Below are positions 24,122 through 35,342 of a stretch of 64,000 nucleotides of DNA, one piece after another. Source of the stretch: Trissonchulus latispiculum (taxonomy: Eukaryota; Nematoda; Enoplea; Enoplida; Ironidae); contig JASAND010006481.1 of the NCBI GenBank assembly GCA_030248195.1, forward strand, positions 1 to 64,000. The letters run 5' to 3'. Within the stretch, counting starts at the first letter, position 1. Each line of letters begins with the position of its first letter. The position numbers and the translations under genes are program-made. Below the pieces are notes generated by a model. That model ran no database searches. It saw nothing but the letters and a program-made list of their open reading frames with translations, and had not been told where the DNA came from.

Positions 24122-24700
24122 TAATGCTACGCTTTATTTTGAGTTGTTTGTCACCTCTTTTCTATTCTGCATAATAATGTTGTCCTATGTTGTTGGTATG
24201 CGTTTTAGGGGGGCTGAAAACGTAGGGGCACGTTGGAGACCTTAAGACGTGCAGACGCAAACGAAATGCGAACTATGGATATTGTAAGGACGATAGAGTA
24301 TTTTACGTGATTGCTAACCAGTCTAAGGCTGTGTGGTAGGGTGCAGATGGGAAAAGCAGTCTTAGGGGAAAACAAGGGGGGGGAAGGTTTTGCCGCTCTC
24401 CTTTATTTTTAATGGTAAGCTTTATTTTAAGATGTTTGTCACCTGTTTTCTACTCAGCATAATTATGGTTTCCTATGTTGTTGGTATGCGTTTTAGGAGG
24501 GTGAAACCGTAGGGGCACGTTGGAGCCCTTAAGACTTGCAGTCGCAAACGAATGGAGAACTAATGATTTTGTAAGAACGAAAGAGTATTTTACGTGGGTG
24601 CTAACCAGTCTAAAAGGGGGGCGGAGTGCTAGGATGCAGATAGAAAAAGCAGTCCTAGGGGAAAACAAGGGGGGGAAAGGTTTTACCGCTTACCTTTGCT
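24122..24700 (+). repeat. Tandem duplication downstream of gene A
   Basis: Two diverged copies of about 289 bp, starting at 24122 and about 24411. Both share TATGTTGTTGGTATGCGTTT, GGGGCACGTTGGAG and the G run near the end. No coding exon recognised. It lies just past the gene A stop, where 3' untranslated sequence or downstream spacer is expected. Confidence 0.8.
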
Positions 24701-26590
24701 CGTTACGTTGCCCTCCGCTTTATATACTTTGTTTTATCATATTTGTAGTGCTGTCTTAACACGTGTACTTCGTTTGAACATTTGTTTTGTTTGTAACAAA
24801 TGGAGGCCGGCTGTGGGAAACGCAGTGGGGTGGGGGCGGAATGGTGATGTCGGTTTCATGATGCTGGTAATCACCTTTGGTGAGGCTGTTTTTTCCTACA
24901 AAATGTTTGTTGCGTGTTATAAATCTGTTTTTGCCTTCGTTTTGTTGCGTGATATAATTTCGTGTTCCAGTTGTATCAGTTGATGTGAGAGGAAGACCCG
25001 TTGACAAAACATATTAGCTTTCAATCCATGTAGTCTGGTTATGGTCTACTACTGTAAGTTCTCCTGTTGTTCTACTTCCATGTTACCTCTATTAATGAGC
25101 TGAGGGGGGGGCGGAGTTGGCTGTAGAGCGTGTTTCTTTTTGTCTATCCTTTCTGGTTTTTATAAGAGTCTCGTGTGTTAGCATTAATATAGGGGAAAAA
25201 TAATACGTAAAGACAAAGTCAGTTTATAACTGTTTTTCGTCAGCCCCGCCCCCATTCGAGCAGTGCAGTTGAGCAGGTTTTGTTTTCATTTCCTTTTTAC
25301 TGTCTGTTTTTTGTTGTTTCTTCCTGTCTGTACTGTTTACGCTTATTTTTAATGTAAAGTTTATATTGTAATGTAGGGTCTCCCCCTCCTTTGGCGAAAA
25401 ATCAGGGGGGGGGGGCCCCCCTTCCCCTTCCCCCCCTGTTCTTGTAACTGCTTTGCGTCGGTAATGTCACTGTTTTGCGTCGGTAATGCCCCTGCTTGTT
25501 CGTTGTACGGTATGTCTTCCTTGTTGTCTGTTGGAGGATCCTATTAGCGCGAGAATAAACGTTATGTAAATGGAAAGTTTATATGTTACTTCATCTGGAA
25601 TGTCCTTTTATGCTGCAACAATAAGAGTAAAGCAGACGATGTGGTGGAAACAAAGCAGTAAAACGGATGATTTGATAAAGTTTGTGGTATTGGGCGGTGT
25701 CATAGGGGAGGGGGGGGAAACGGGCGATCTAAAAGGGTTGTGGACAGGCAGACATTATGTGTGGTGGGGATATTAGCAGGGCTAACGTGCACTTGTTCGT
25801 ATTGGATGTTTTTTGCTTTGATTCGTGTTACATTGTCTAAAGAGTTTAACTGTTTACCTGTAGTTAACTGTGTATTTGTTTAGCCCCTAAGTAGTTTCTG
25901 CTATAAATTGCCCCCCCCCTTTTTTTCCTTTGTTTACTGATTACTGTGTACATAAGTTTACCAATAAATACTTTTTCTGATTCAGCGAATCCGTGTTAAA
26001 TTTTAAATTTTTCTCTGTGCAGATGACTAGGCAAATAAGCAAGACAGCGATGGACATTAATGGAGAAAAAAGTGCAAAGGAAAGAATGGAGTAGCTGAGG
26101 TTAAGGTGGAAAGGAGAGTAGAAATGAGGACACAAACAGGAAGAGAAAATCAGAGGGCAAAAAAACGACCGCGTAACGGAGACATTTAACACTTTAAGTC
26201 ACAACGCCCATTATTAGATATAAGGAGTGAACAAAGTCTGATATAATCCTTGAGAGCGTGATTAATCAGCTACAAAAGAGCGCAGGGAGAAGGGGGGCCC
26301 TCCCCTCTTTTACTGTAAACACTTTATTTGTTTAATTGCTCACCATTTTTTTTTAACACTGAGCAATTGCACTCAAAAGATTTCTTTCAGCCTTGTCAAA
26401 GAGCAGAACGGGGGGGGGGGCAACTGGCCCCCCCGATTTGATATCTTATCGTGATGTCAGGGGCGCCGTAAAAGGCGCTTGGTTCGAGTGAGGAGGAGGG
26501 AGGATGGGGGCCCCCCCGCCGGAACTCATCCTGCATACTGTGGGCAGAGCCCGGTCTTGATTCCTTGAACGCACATGGCCTTCAAGGGAG
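24701..26590. other. Intergenic stretch without recognised gene
   Basis: Several G and C runs, T-rich segments and an AATAAA at 25553-25558 that could serve gene A. Short open frames (for example 25570-25776) have neither splice-site support nor protein features, so I leave them out. Confidence 0.5.
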
Positions 26591-26591
26591 A

Positions 26592-27280
26592 GGGGGTTGT
26601 TATTGACTTGGTCTGTCGTCTTAGAAAAGACAACCTAACAAAGGGGGGGGGGGAGGATTGGAAATGAGCAGTTCTGTCTATAGTACACACACAGTTTAAC
26701 GTTACGGTGTTTGCCCCTACCTGATGGCCTTACACAATAGAGGGGCTGAGAAAATAACTGGCACTCTGTTCATAAATTGTTCTCTGTATTTTTTTACACA
26801 ATAAGCAACGATATGGTAAGCAAATTCACGCAGCGCGCCTCCGTTACCCTAATATCTTTGATGGTAGCCAGTCCTTCCACTGCAACAGAACAAACAGAAA
26901 GACGGAGTGGAGGAACTCGGACGAACCCCCCCCTCAGGGGGGGTTGTTATTGACTTGGTCTGTCGTCTTAGAAAAGACAACCTAACAAAGGGGGGGGGGT
27001 TGGAAATGAGCAGTTCTGTCTATAGTACACACACAGTTTAACGTTACGGTGTTTGCCCCTACCTGATGGCCTTACACAATAGAGGGGCTGAGAAAATAAC
27101 TGGCACTCTGTTCATAAATTGTTCTCTGTATTTTTTTTACACAATAAGCAACGATATGGTAAGCAAATTCACGTAGCGCGCCTCCGTTACCCTAATATCT
27201 TTGATGGTAGCCAGTCCTTCCACTGCAACAGAACAAACAGAAAGACGGAGTGGAGGAACTCGGACGAACCCCCCCCTCCG
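26592..27280 (+). repeat. Tandem duplication of about 347 bp
   Basis: The segment beginning GTTGTTATTGACTTGG and containing CTTAGAAAAGACAACC and ACACAATAAGCAACGATATG occurs twice in direct orientation (26592-26938 and 26939-27280). The copies are almost identical apart from G-run length, so the duplication is recent. It lies about 400 bp upstream of gene B and might carry its promoter; that is inference. Confidence 0.88.
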
Positions 27281-27667
27281 CTTTTGTTCCCCCCTCCCTT
27301 CTCTGGTTAACGGCTTATTAAGACCTATCTCTTCCCCGTATATCGCGTTGCAAAGTGCGTTCCCCCCCCCTACGTCTCCTCTCATTCAAGTAAGGTGGAG
27401 AGAGAATATGGCTGTCCTTTCTATTCTCTTGTGCTGTTATTCATTTCTGTTCACTACAAAAAGTTGCAGCCAGCCTTTCGCCCCCCCTGTCGTAATTTTG
27501 ATTTCTGAGTCTGTTTTTATCTAGTTCATTACTCTAGTCCTTTTAATGACGCCGTGTATCTTTGTAACCCCCCCTCATCCATGTTTTAATGAGTGACGTT
27601 GTTTATAATTATCTTGCTTTCTTTTGTTTGTTGTTAGAGATAACCGTTAGCCCAGCTGCACGTGGAA

Positions 27668-29948
27668 ATGATGATGGCTACAAAGCAAAAACGAATAGAC
27701 GGGGGAAGAACCGTGCGCTCATATAGAAAATACAAATTGTCTAGCTATACCAGTGGGCGCACTCTCGCGGCATCGAGACATGAACGTAACAAGAAGGGTA
27801 CGCGCCTCTGTGCCTTTTTATCTACTGCCTTTATCCTTTAAGTCTCTTAGTACGTGTGCCTTTCCCCCCCCCCCGCCAAGTTTAATTTGGTTAAGCAAGC
27901 GAGCGCTTGGGTGGGTTGTCTACTTTTGTTTTTATTGTTATTATTATTATTAGATTTTCATGTTCATAGTTTGAAATGTTAATACAGATTACTATGTGAT
28001 ACTAGGTACAAAATCAATGCAAGAACAACACTGCCCCCCCCCGTGTTGGTCCCTCCCCTGTGTCCCTGTGTCACAGCAGCGTGCGATCGAGAAACACAAC
28101 ATGATTATAGTTGTTTATGTATTTTTAGATGTAAGGAACCGTTTGGCTGCCAAAGCCCTATTGTGCGGGAAATTGTTATCACAGGCATCCGCCCGACACA
28201 CTGAAGGGGGAATAACATACGACCCTCATGTAACGATTACCCGTTCACAGTTTCTGCCAAAAGGTAAAAAGCAAACAATGCTGTTACTGAGTAGTGTTGA
28301 ATTCTCGTCGAACTACTTTCCCCGCCCCCTCCCTTTTCTCTGTAGCATTATATAGGAAAGAATTACCAGAAATATAGAACTAACAGATTTGAGGATACTA
28401 AGGAGTTGGGATCCGACGAGAAGAAAAGGGAGACAAACGGAAAACGTACACCTTCTTATACTACTTAAAGGAAGTTTTTACTGCACAGGTGTATGCTTTA
28501 GGGGATGCATCCACTGATGCAACAGGCGGAAAGAATACCAGCGCAAACACGCCGCCCACACGGTACAAATGCTCAGTTTCAACTATACGACAGCTGCTGT
28601 TACAAGTGAATACTCAGCGACCACAATATTGTAGTCTCCCCCATGCAGCTGTGGAGACAGGGGTGGATATTGGTTTTCTGCTGTTCTGCGCTTCTTTGTT
28701 GGGACTTGACCATCTGGGTTGGTAAAATCTATTGCATTAGCCTTCATAGCGTTTGAATATTTTGCTGTGTGTGTAAAATTAAGTAACGGAATTGTGGACT
28801 TTTTAAGTTTTATTCTTTTTGGTATCAGCTGAGCGTATATATGCTCTCGCCCCCCTGTATAAGATGCGCTGAAACGTGGAGTATTTCTATTTCTACTCTC
28901 TATGTGTGTTAGTTATTTTTGTAATACTATTGTTATTGATGCCTATTTGTTTAAGTAATGAACAGAAAAGAGGCCATAGCGATGGTTAGACGACTTACAC
29001 TGATAAAACAGAGAAGGCAGAACACGGACGACGAATTATCCGAAAGCAGAGGTGCGTCTTATACATAGGCCGGGTTTAGCAATATTGGCACTTTAATCAT
29101 AGCCTCGCGGCGTCGTAGTTGTCAAACAATGGAGCACAGTGCAGCGGACGCATGCAGGGATAGCGCGGGGGGGCCCGGTTTGACAATTCCTGTTGTGAGA
29201 AAATAAAAATCTGCACAGTCTGCCCTTACATAAACCAAATCAAATGGGGGGGGCCAGTTGTTACTAGATTGCTTTTTGTGTTTGTTTCCTCTCATTTTGC
29301 CTTTTGTTACGTTATGGTGACACACTGTTCCGTTTCTGGTTTCAGAGTGTACGACTTCAAACCAAATCAAATGGGGGGGGCCAGTTGTTACTAGATTGCT
29401 TTTTGTGTTTGTTTCCTCTCAATTTGCCTTTTGTTACGTTATGGTGACACACTGTTCCGTTTCTGGTTTCAGAGTGTACGACTTCCTGGTCGCCCCCCAC
29501 TGCTACTCGTGATGACGTTCGCGAATCTGAGTTAGGAGACCGCGGCGCTGATCCGGTGGTTCACTTTATAAAGTCCCGCGTCGCCGCAGGAGATGTGGTC
29601 CTAACATCTGTGCGCCCCGTTCCTGGCAACAGTGGGGCCTTTGTGGCCTTGGTGAAATGTTTCGTTGCGCGTGAGGAGAAGGCACTAGTTCAGTTTTTCA
29701 AAGAGGGGCGAGACCTCTCCGTGTCGGAGTCCGGGGGAGATCAATATGTTATACTCTCCCGTTGTGCCACGGCCCCTCTACACTGGTTGGCTTTGGAGGA
29801 CATTAAGTACGGGGTGTCTCTGCCGCCCTTCGATGTGTCCACGGATTCAGTGTTCCGCATGAGTGTTGATTTGTATGCATCTCTATGGAATGAACTCGTT
29901 GTGGAGGAATCTTTGAATCCTGATGGGCCACCAGACATTATAATTTGA
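27668..29948 (+). CDS. Gene B: shorter relative of gene A
   Basis: Proposed exons 27668-27797 (ATG, beginning MMATKQKR), 28129-28263, 28502-28672, 28956-29051 and 29473-29948 (TGA). Every junction is phase 1 and the joined frame stays open for about 335 residues. The N-terminus is basic (RSYRKYKL, RHERNKK), the middle is low in recognisable features, and the last exon encodes about 158 residues. Its end (MSVDLYASLWNELV) matches the end of gene A in pattern and is preceded by a similar acidic, hydrophobic segment. The family is not known to me. The donors after 27797 and 28672 are weaker than the rest, so the first exons are less certain than the last. It reads as a tandem paralogue of gene A with fewer exon repeats. 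Confidence 0.6.
29232..29485 (+). repeat. 127-bp duplication spanning the last 3' splice site of gene B
   Basis: Two near-identical copies (29232-29358 and 29359-29485) include the G run, the pyrimidine tract, the CAG acceptor and the first 13 bases of the last gene B exon (AGTGTACGACTTC). The upstream copy is therefore a decoy acceptor. Use of it would insert 127 bases and shift the frame. Confidence 0.88.
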
Positions 29949-31304
29949 CTGTCCTTTTTTCACCTTGTTAGTTATAGGATGTTGCAACTAACGAATTACG
30001 TTTAATAATTGTCTATATACTATTTCTTACTATATTACCTTTTTATTGTTTGACAACTGACTATTAGTGTAGGCTAGCGATTGGGGCAGGTCACGGGGGG
30101 GCCGGGCACTTTTTTGTCTGCCCTCCGTGCCTTTTTTTTTTGGGCTAAGTTTCATGTATTTTCTAGGATTTCGGTATTTTATACTCTGGTTTAAGCATTT
30201 TCTATTTCTGGCCAAATAAGGTGAAGAAAAAGCAGTGCACTGAAGAGAGAAATTATCACAGATTTACTAAAGGGATCATGTTTTTAACCCCTCCCCCCCT
30301 CTTTATAATGGAATGGCTCGTTTCAGTGTATTTTTGTATTTGTGTCTTTACAGTATGATTTGTTTAGTTACAGTTTTTGTTATCTCTATTTAATAACTGA
30401 CTGACAGAATAATACTCAGCAGGCAATGTATGATGCACATTTCATTAGGGAACTATCACAAACGCGACTTCTACCATCTAATCAAAGGAGGGAGGGAAGG
30501 CATGACAAATTTGACGGAAACGTTTTCCACTGCATTTTTGCTGGGAGAAAGGATTGTTAGTAACTGTTTACTTATATATACTAAGATCGTATCCCCCGGG
30601 AGCTTGCTTATTGTCCGGGATGGGGGGCACTTTTTGTTAAATGAGCTCTGTTTTTTCCTCAATGTCTGTTTGTGTGTTGTGTTCAGTGTGCACATTGTAT
30701 TGTCTAGCTGCACTTTTAATAATAAACGGTTATAGGGTACAAACCAGTATCGTTTGATCGTCAGGGCAAGAAGGGGGAACGAAAGACAACGAAAAATGTC
30801 GAAAAACTCAGCGACAAACTTGATATGTATCACGATATACAACAAGCTAACCAACATAATGGGCAACAGATAGGGGGGGCCACATGTCATCACAGAATTA
30901 GCAACGGGGCGGACTGTAAAAGCGCCCCCCCCCTCTCCTTTGAAAGTAAGATTGCCCCCTATATGTAGTTGCACTGCTTATCGCCCTTCTCTCTACCCTG
31001 TGCTATACATGTGGACACTACAATATCGTCTTCACTACAGTATACACTGGTAATCTGTTTACACCTTTTTTTTTGTATTACAGCTGAATTACGTACACTC
31101 CCCTTTTGTTGCACTGTTTCTGCAGGAAAACTGTGGGGCTCCTCGCGATAGATATTCTTTGAGTGCTGAGCTACTGTCCATCATTTTTTGTTGTTTCCGC
31201 TGTGCACACCGAAGCGGCTATGTTGTTGAGCTCCCCTTGCACTCCGAGTTCTTGTCCTCCCCCTCCCTCTTTGCCATTATGTCTGTATGCACACCGCAAA
31301 ACAG
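29949..31304. other. Intergenic stretch without recognised gene
   Basis: T-rich spacer with G/C runs. AATAAA at 30721-30726 could end the gene B transcript. Open frames at 30430-30735 and 30969-31151 lack splice support or recognisable protein features. Confidence 0.45.
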
Positions 31305-32270
31305 CCCGCTCTTCCCCCATTATCGTTGCGGATAAGTGGCTATACTTCTCTAAAGAAATTCCTGTATCGTCTACGATAACAATTGGTAAATTAGAGATTA
31401 CACTGTTCTAATTCACAGTATATGTTGCGCCGGTAGCTACACGTTCCATGACGCTAGACGCAAAACTAATGTTGTTCAGTTCCACTATGAAGATTCATGA
31501 TGTAGGCATCCTAAAGCGATCTCCTTTCATTGTCAAATGAAAAATCAAAGAAGGTTGGCTGACTTTTCTTTTAACTGTTGCAGACACTAAAACAGACGAT
31601 GGGGGCTTAAAAAGTGAAGAGTTAGTGGGCGGGGAAGAGATGTCTACAGTGAAGAATTATCATTCTGGAAAGAGTGGGATCGTTTGCTACAGCACTCCTT
31701 CAGAAACTGACGGTACAAGTTTTTACAATAGAAAGAAAATAACAGCAAGTAGTATCATCTGTGCAACGAAAACGGTGCCCTTCTTTGTTTGTTTCAAATA
31801 AATTCATCAGAGAAAGGGGGTTTTGTCATGCACTTGTCATTAAAGCGCTGAACCGGCGTGAGCTTTGTTATTCCTCGTCTTCTTTTTTTTGTTATATGTA
31901 AGGCAAACGATGCGGTTAGGAAATCTCTGTTTAGTACTTCAAATAAGTTAACCATTCATTTTTTCCAGGTCGCCCCGGGGGGCGTAGTGTCAACGTAGCC
32001 TACCTCCCCCCGCAGAATTCGTCGACAGCAGGTGGAGTTTGGTGTATGGAGCTGGAGCAAATCACGGCGTACTGTTCCCGCCCCCCGGCCACTATTGTAA
32101 CGCTGGGTCCTAAGCAGCCCGTGGTGCACGCCTGGATTAGTATGGACGAAATTCATGATGTTATTACGACAACCAGAGCCAAGGGGGCTGACGGGGACGT
32201 GTTTACTGTTCCTGCCTGTGAACTTTATAAAGCCGTTACAAACTCCTTAAAACTAACTGAGACCTTTTAG
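31305..32270 (+). CDS. Gene C: paralogue sharing the C-terminal domain (5' part unresolved)
   Basis: Supported exons: 31305-31385 (tentative), 31584-31712 and 31969-32270 (TAG), all phase 1. The middle exon is acidic and starts with a D-T-K-T-D-D pattern like the acidic exons of gene A. The last exon, about 100 residues, ends with HAWISMDEIHDVI and VPACELYKAVTNSL, which lines up with LHWLALEDIKYGV and MSVDLYASLWNEL of gene B. I could not find a convincing start exon; an ATG at 31220 in the same frame as the first exon is possible. AATAAA follows at 32389. Function unknown; it reads as the third member of the gene A family in this cluster. Confidence 0.55.
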
Positions 32271-32388
32271 TGTGTTTCGCCTATTGTCTGTTTTCACGTT
32301 CACACTTTGTAACTTGTTGACGCTAAACTCAGTGACCTGTTGTATTGTGTAATATATCATAGTTGTTTATTATCTTGTCTGCTTTTCC

Positions 32389-32394
32389 AATAAA
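32389..32394 (+). terminator. Polyadenylation signal of gene C
   Basis: AATAAA about 120 bp after the gene C stop, followed by a GT-rich stretch, as expected for a cleavage and polyadenylation site. Confidence 0.6.
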
Positions 32395-32651
32395 CATATA
32401 TTTCCGGTGTGTAGTATGCTATTGATTAGAACGTTGAACTGGCTTTGTCTAGGTTGACTTTCTAAGTTAACAGAACAGAGACAGGGGGGGGGGGGGAAAG
32501 GGCGCGGAAAGCAGTTTGGCCCTTTTCCTGTTGTTGCTGCTTGTATTGCCCCCGCGTTGTTTCATAGTAACAGAATGATATAAAACAGCATTAGATGAAG
32601 ATATTCTCTGGCGGGTGATCTGTGACCGACTCTGATGAATACTTGTCACAG

Positions 32652-32971
32652 AACAAGAAGCAACAGACGAGACACAAAGACATTTAAGTACTCTGGATTC
32701 GTGCTCATCCAGTGGGGATGGGGCAGGCCGACAGGATACTTTTACCATCAACAAAGAAGAACGCTGTGAGGAAGAAGAACTATTAGCAGTGTTGCCCTCC
32801 CCCGCGTCTGTAGTAACCCGACGACGAGACTGTAAATGTAGAAGTATCCACGGCGGAGCCCCCGCCTCTTTCTTTTGGTACGGTGAGGACGGGGAGGGCC
32901 GAAGTACACTCCCACCCCATTGCCAGTCCCATAGTGAGGGGGGGGGTCTGCGACGGCACAGAAATCGGTAG
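32652..32971 (+). CDS. Candidate terminal exon of an unnamed gene
   Basis: After a CACAG acceptor, a frame with two leading bases (phase 1, as in genes A to C) stays open for about 106 codons to TAG at 32969-32971. It encodes an acidic segment (KEERCEEEELL) followed by a basic and cysteine-containing one (RRRDCKCR). An AATAAA lies 65 bp past the stop at 33036, which supports a real 3' exon. No upstream exon could be linked with confidence; it may be an alternative 3' end of gene C or the remnant of another family member. The long frame on the opposite strand is treated as its shadow. Confidence 0.4.
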
Positions 32972-33035
32972 AGCAGGGGGGCGACGATTATCAGCGTATC
33001 CTTGACCAGCCTTTTTAGCATTGAAAAGAGTTGTC

Positions 33036-33041
33036 AATAAA
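33036..33041 (+). terminator. Polyadenylation signal after the 32652-32971 exon
   Basis: AATAAA 65 bp downstream of the TAG ending the preceding open exon. Confidence 0.45.
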
Positions 33042-33660
33042 CGTGGGGACTGTCCCGTCAGGGCGGCCCCCCCCCCGATGTCATTGACCTTGGGGGGGGG
33101 GGTGTACTATTAGCGGGGCCCAATTTCTGAAAGTTTGCCGGGAGCTTTTCTATATGTTCTGTTGCATGCGATATAGCCTTTTTTTGGTTTCGGCGTTGAA
33201 ATCTTGCCGTTTTTGCTGAAATCAAATAATCCATTCGCATGACAAGATTGGAAAAGGTAGGGAACATATACCTTACGCAGACCTTTCAGCTTCCCCCCCA
33301 CCAGGCGAAATGTTTCTAGTGAAACTGTGAAAAAGAGCGCTGCGCTACTATACAAAACTGACAAAACAAAGGGCCTTCCCCCCCTGTATTTTTCCTCTGT
33401 AAATCCAGTGAGGTGGTGGGGGGGATTAGGTGCACTTCATCCTCCTCCTGTCTACGTTGATTTTTGTTCTTCGGAATCAACCTAACTGTCACTGTTGAAG
33501 TCCCCCTGACACCCAGTTTTTGTCGCTTGTTTACTACATTAGGGGGGATATGCGAAGCCTCTGTCTTTCCGCCCGACCTTAAGTTTTGCTTGAAAGTTTG
33601 TCTGGCTCTTTCTCTTTGCTTAACGAATAAACTTATTTATTTTTTAATCATGTTTTGCAG

Positions 33661-33733
33661 CTTTTAACCAAAAGGGGGCAGTGCGCTACTATCAAGCACA
33701 GCCAAAGTTCTCGGTTGATAGCTACGTTCCGCC
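33661..33733 (+). pseudogene. Exon interrupted by a hAT-type insertion
   Basis: A TTTTGCAG acceptor is followed by a phase-1 open frame containing VRYYQAQPKFSVD. It is cut at 33733 by a transposon. The right flank resumes at 35099, after the duplicated 8 bp, and reaches a TAG at 35112-35114, so the insertion apparently split a short terminal exon. With the element in place the frame runs on into it and stops at 33900. The parent gene is unknown; the acceptor phase fits the gene A to C family. Confidence 0.4.
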
Positions 33734-35090
33734 CAGAGTTGTATGCGGGGCCGATTTTTCCGGCCCGCGCCGGACCCGCAGCCCGCACCTTATGACCGCG
33801 GCCCGCAACACTCCGGCCCGCGGCCCGCACACGCGCAATTCGGCCCGCAGGTACCCGCACGTAAAAATTGCTACCTATGTAGTCCCTGAGCATCAAAACT
33901 GATGTATTTTGAAAGATACTTCCGGATCCCTCTAATTTTCCTGTGCGTCTGATTTCAACTTAGTTGTCTAGCAATTTACTGTTCTGAATGTGGGAACAAA
34001 AGCTTAGCTTCCGTTAACTAAAGGGTACACCATGAAATTTTTTTTGGGCAGGGATTTGGCTCATTTCTTCAAATGTTTGTCGCATATATCCTTGACAGCG
34101 AGCATCAGCACTTAAAGAGCTTAACTAACCACCTGTTAATTGTATGAAAAATGAAAATTGGTTTTGAAAGCGGAGGCGCCTTAGCAAACACAGACAGTTT
34201 TCTCCATAACGCCCTGGGGTGATTTCAAATATTGCAAAATTTTTCGATTTCGCGAAATTCAATTTTTTCGATTTCTAAGGGGGGACCAAGGAAACCCGAA
34301 AATTTTTTGTCTTTGATTTTCCTGAAAAGTCGTATATAGAGGGTTTCGGGGTCTTAGAACTCGAATCTGAAGTCTGTTTTTCCGATTCAACTTTTCGTTA
34401 GCTTAGCATAAGCTTGCTATTTAAGCTTAAAACTTTAGCTTTTATTAAGCTATCGAAAAGCTGAATCGAAAAACGAACTTCAGATTCGTGTTCTACGACC
34501 CCGAAAACCCCTATACAACTTTGGAAGACAAAAATGTTTCGATTTACCTAGGTCCACCCTTAGAAATCGAAAAAAATGCTAATTTCGCGAAATCGAAAAA
34601 TTTTGCGCTATTTGAAGTCAGCGTAGTAGAAAACATATGCATACCAAATCTTAGCTCATTTGGTCAAGCTTTAAGGATTTTGAGTGGTGGTGGAGGGTAA
34701 TCTTGATAAGACCTATTTTGCTGTGGAACTTCAGTAAGACGTTATCATGGATTTATATTTATGTGCAAAAACAATAATAGTTAGGTCATACACATAAGGT
34801 TAATACTCGATCCGCTGATAATGCCAACTGAGTATGATAGTGCATACAGAAGGGAGCGAATGGTATAACGAAGTCAAATAGTCTTTAAAAATCGGAAATA
34901 TTGCCTCCTTTTGTATATGATTTGGAACGTATGAAATTTCTAGAAAGCAAAATTAGCCCAGGAAAGTCGCCCAAAATCGGCCCGCATCGGCCCGCGCGGC
35001 CTGCGCGGGTAGTAAATTTCGGCCCGCCCCGCCCCGCCCCGCGGCTACCCGCGGGTACCCGCGGGTACCCGCGGCCCAAATACAACTCTG
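33734..35090. mobile_element. Non-autonomous hAT-type element with 8-bp target duplication
   Basis: The ends are inverted: CAGAGTTGTAT at 33734 and ATACAACTCTG ending at 35090. Both are flanked by GTTCCGCC (33726-33733 and 35091-35098), a perfect 8-bp target duplication as made by hAT transposases. Inside the ends are arrays of GGCCCGC and GCGGGTACCC motifs, typical subterminal binding repeats. No transposase frame is present, so it must have been moved in trans. The transposase at 36873 is not of obvious hAT type. Confidence 0.9.
34221..34619. mobile_element. Foldback (palindromic) MITE nested in the hAT element
   Basis: A near-complete palindrome of about 399 bp centred near 34415. The left end GATTTCAAATA, then GCAAAATTTTTCGATTT, and the mirror image at the right end (ending TTTGAAGTC) pair almost base for base; an inner AAGCTT-rich centre closes the hairpin. 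No coding capacity. It looks like a separate element inserted into, or captured by, the larger one. Confidence 0.75.
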
Positions 35091-35342
35091 GTTCCGCCCC
35101 CCGTCCGCATGTAGTCCGTGTTAGTTTTGTAACTAAAGCAGATTGTTGTGCTAACATGAAGAATAGCAAGAGACGGCCTATACAATCCCCACCTAGTTAC
35201 ACATTAATTTGTTTCCTGTAGTTTTATATCGTCGAGCTCTTTCACCATTTTTATTTCTAGTTGACGCGTGGAGTTCCACAAAGGCGGAGGGGGGGACAGG
35301 CCGCCATACGCCAAACTATTACGACAACGGACCTGACTAAAC

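Noticed and set aside
26445..26500. Possible tRNA gene (GGTTCGAG resembles a B box)
   Set aside because: No matching A box at the right distance and no cloverleaf stems.
32467..33037. Long minus-strand frame of 184 codons opposite the 32652-32971 exon
   Set aside because: Low-complexity S/P-rich translation, no splice support on that strand, and the plus strand has an acceptor, stop and polyadenylation signal in order.
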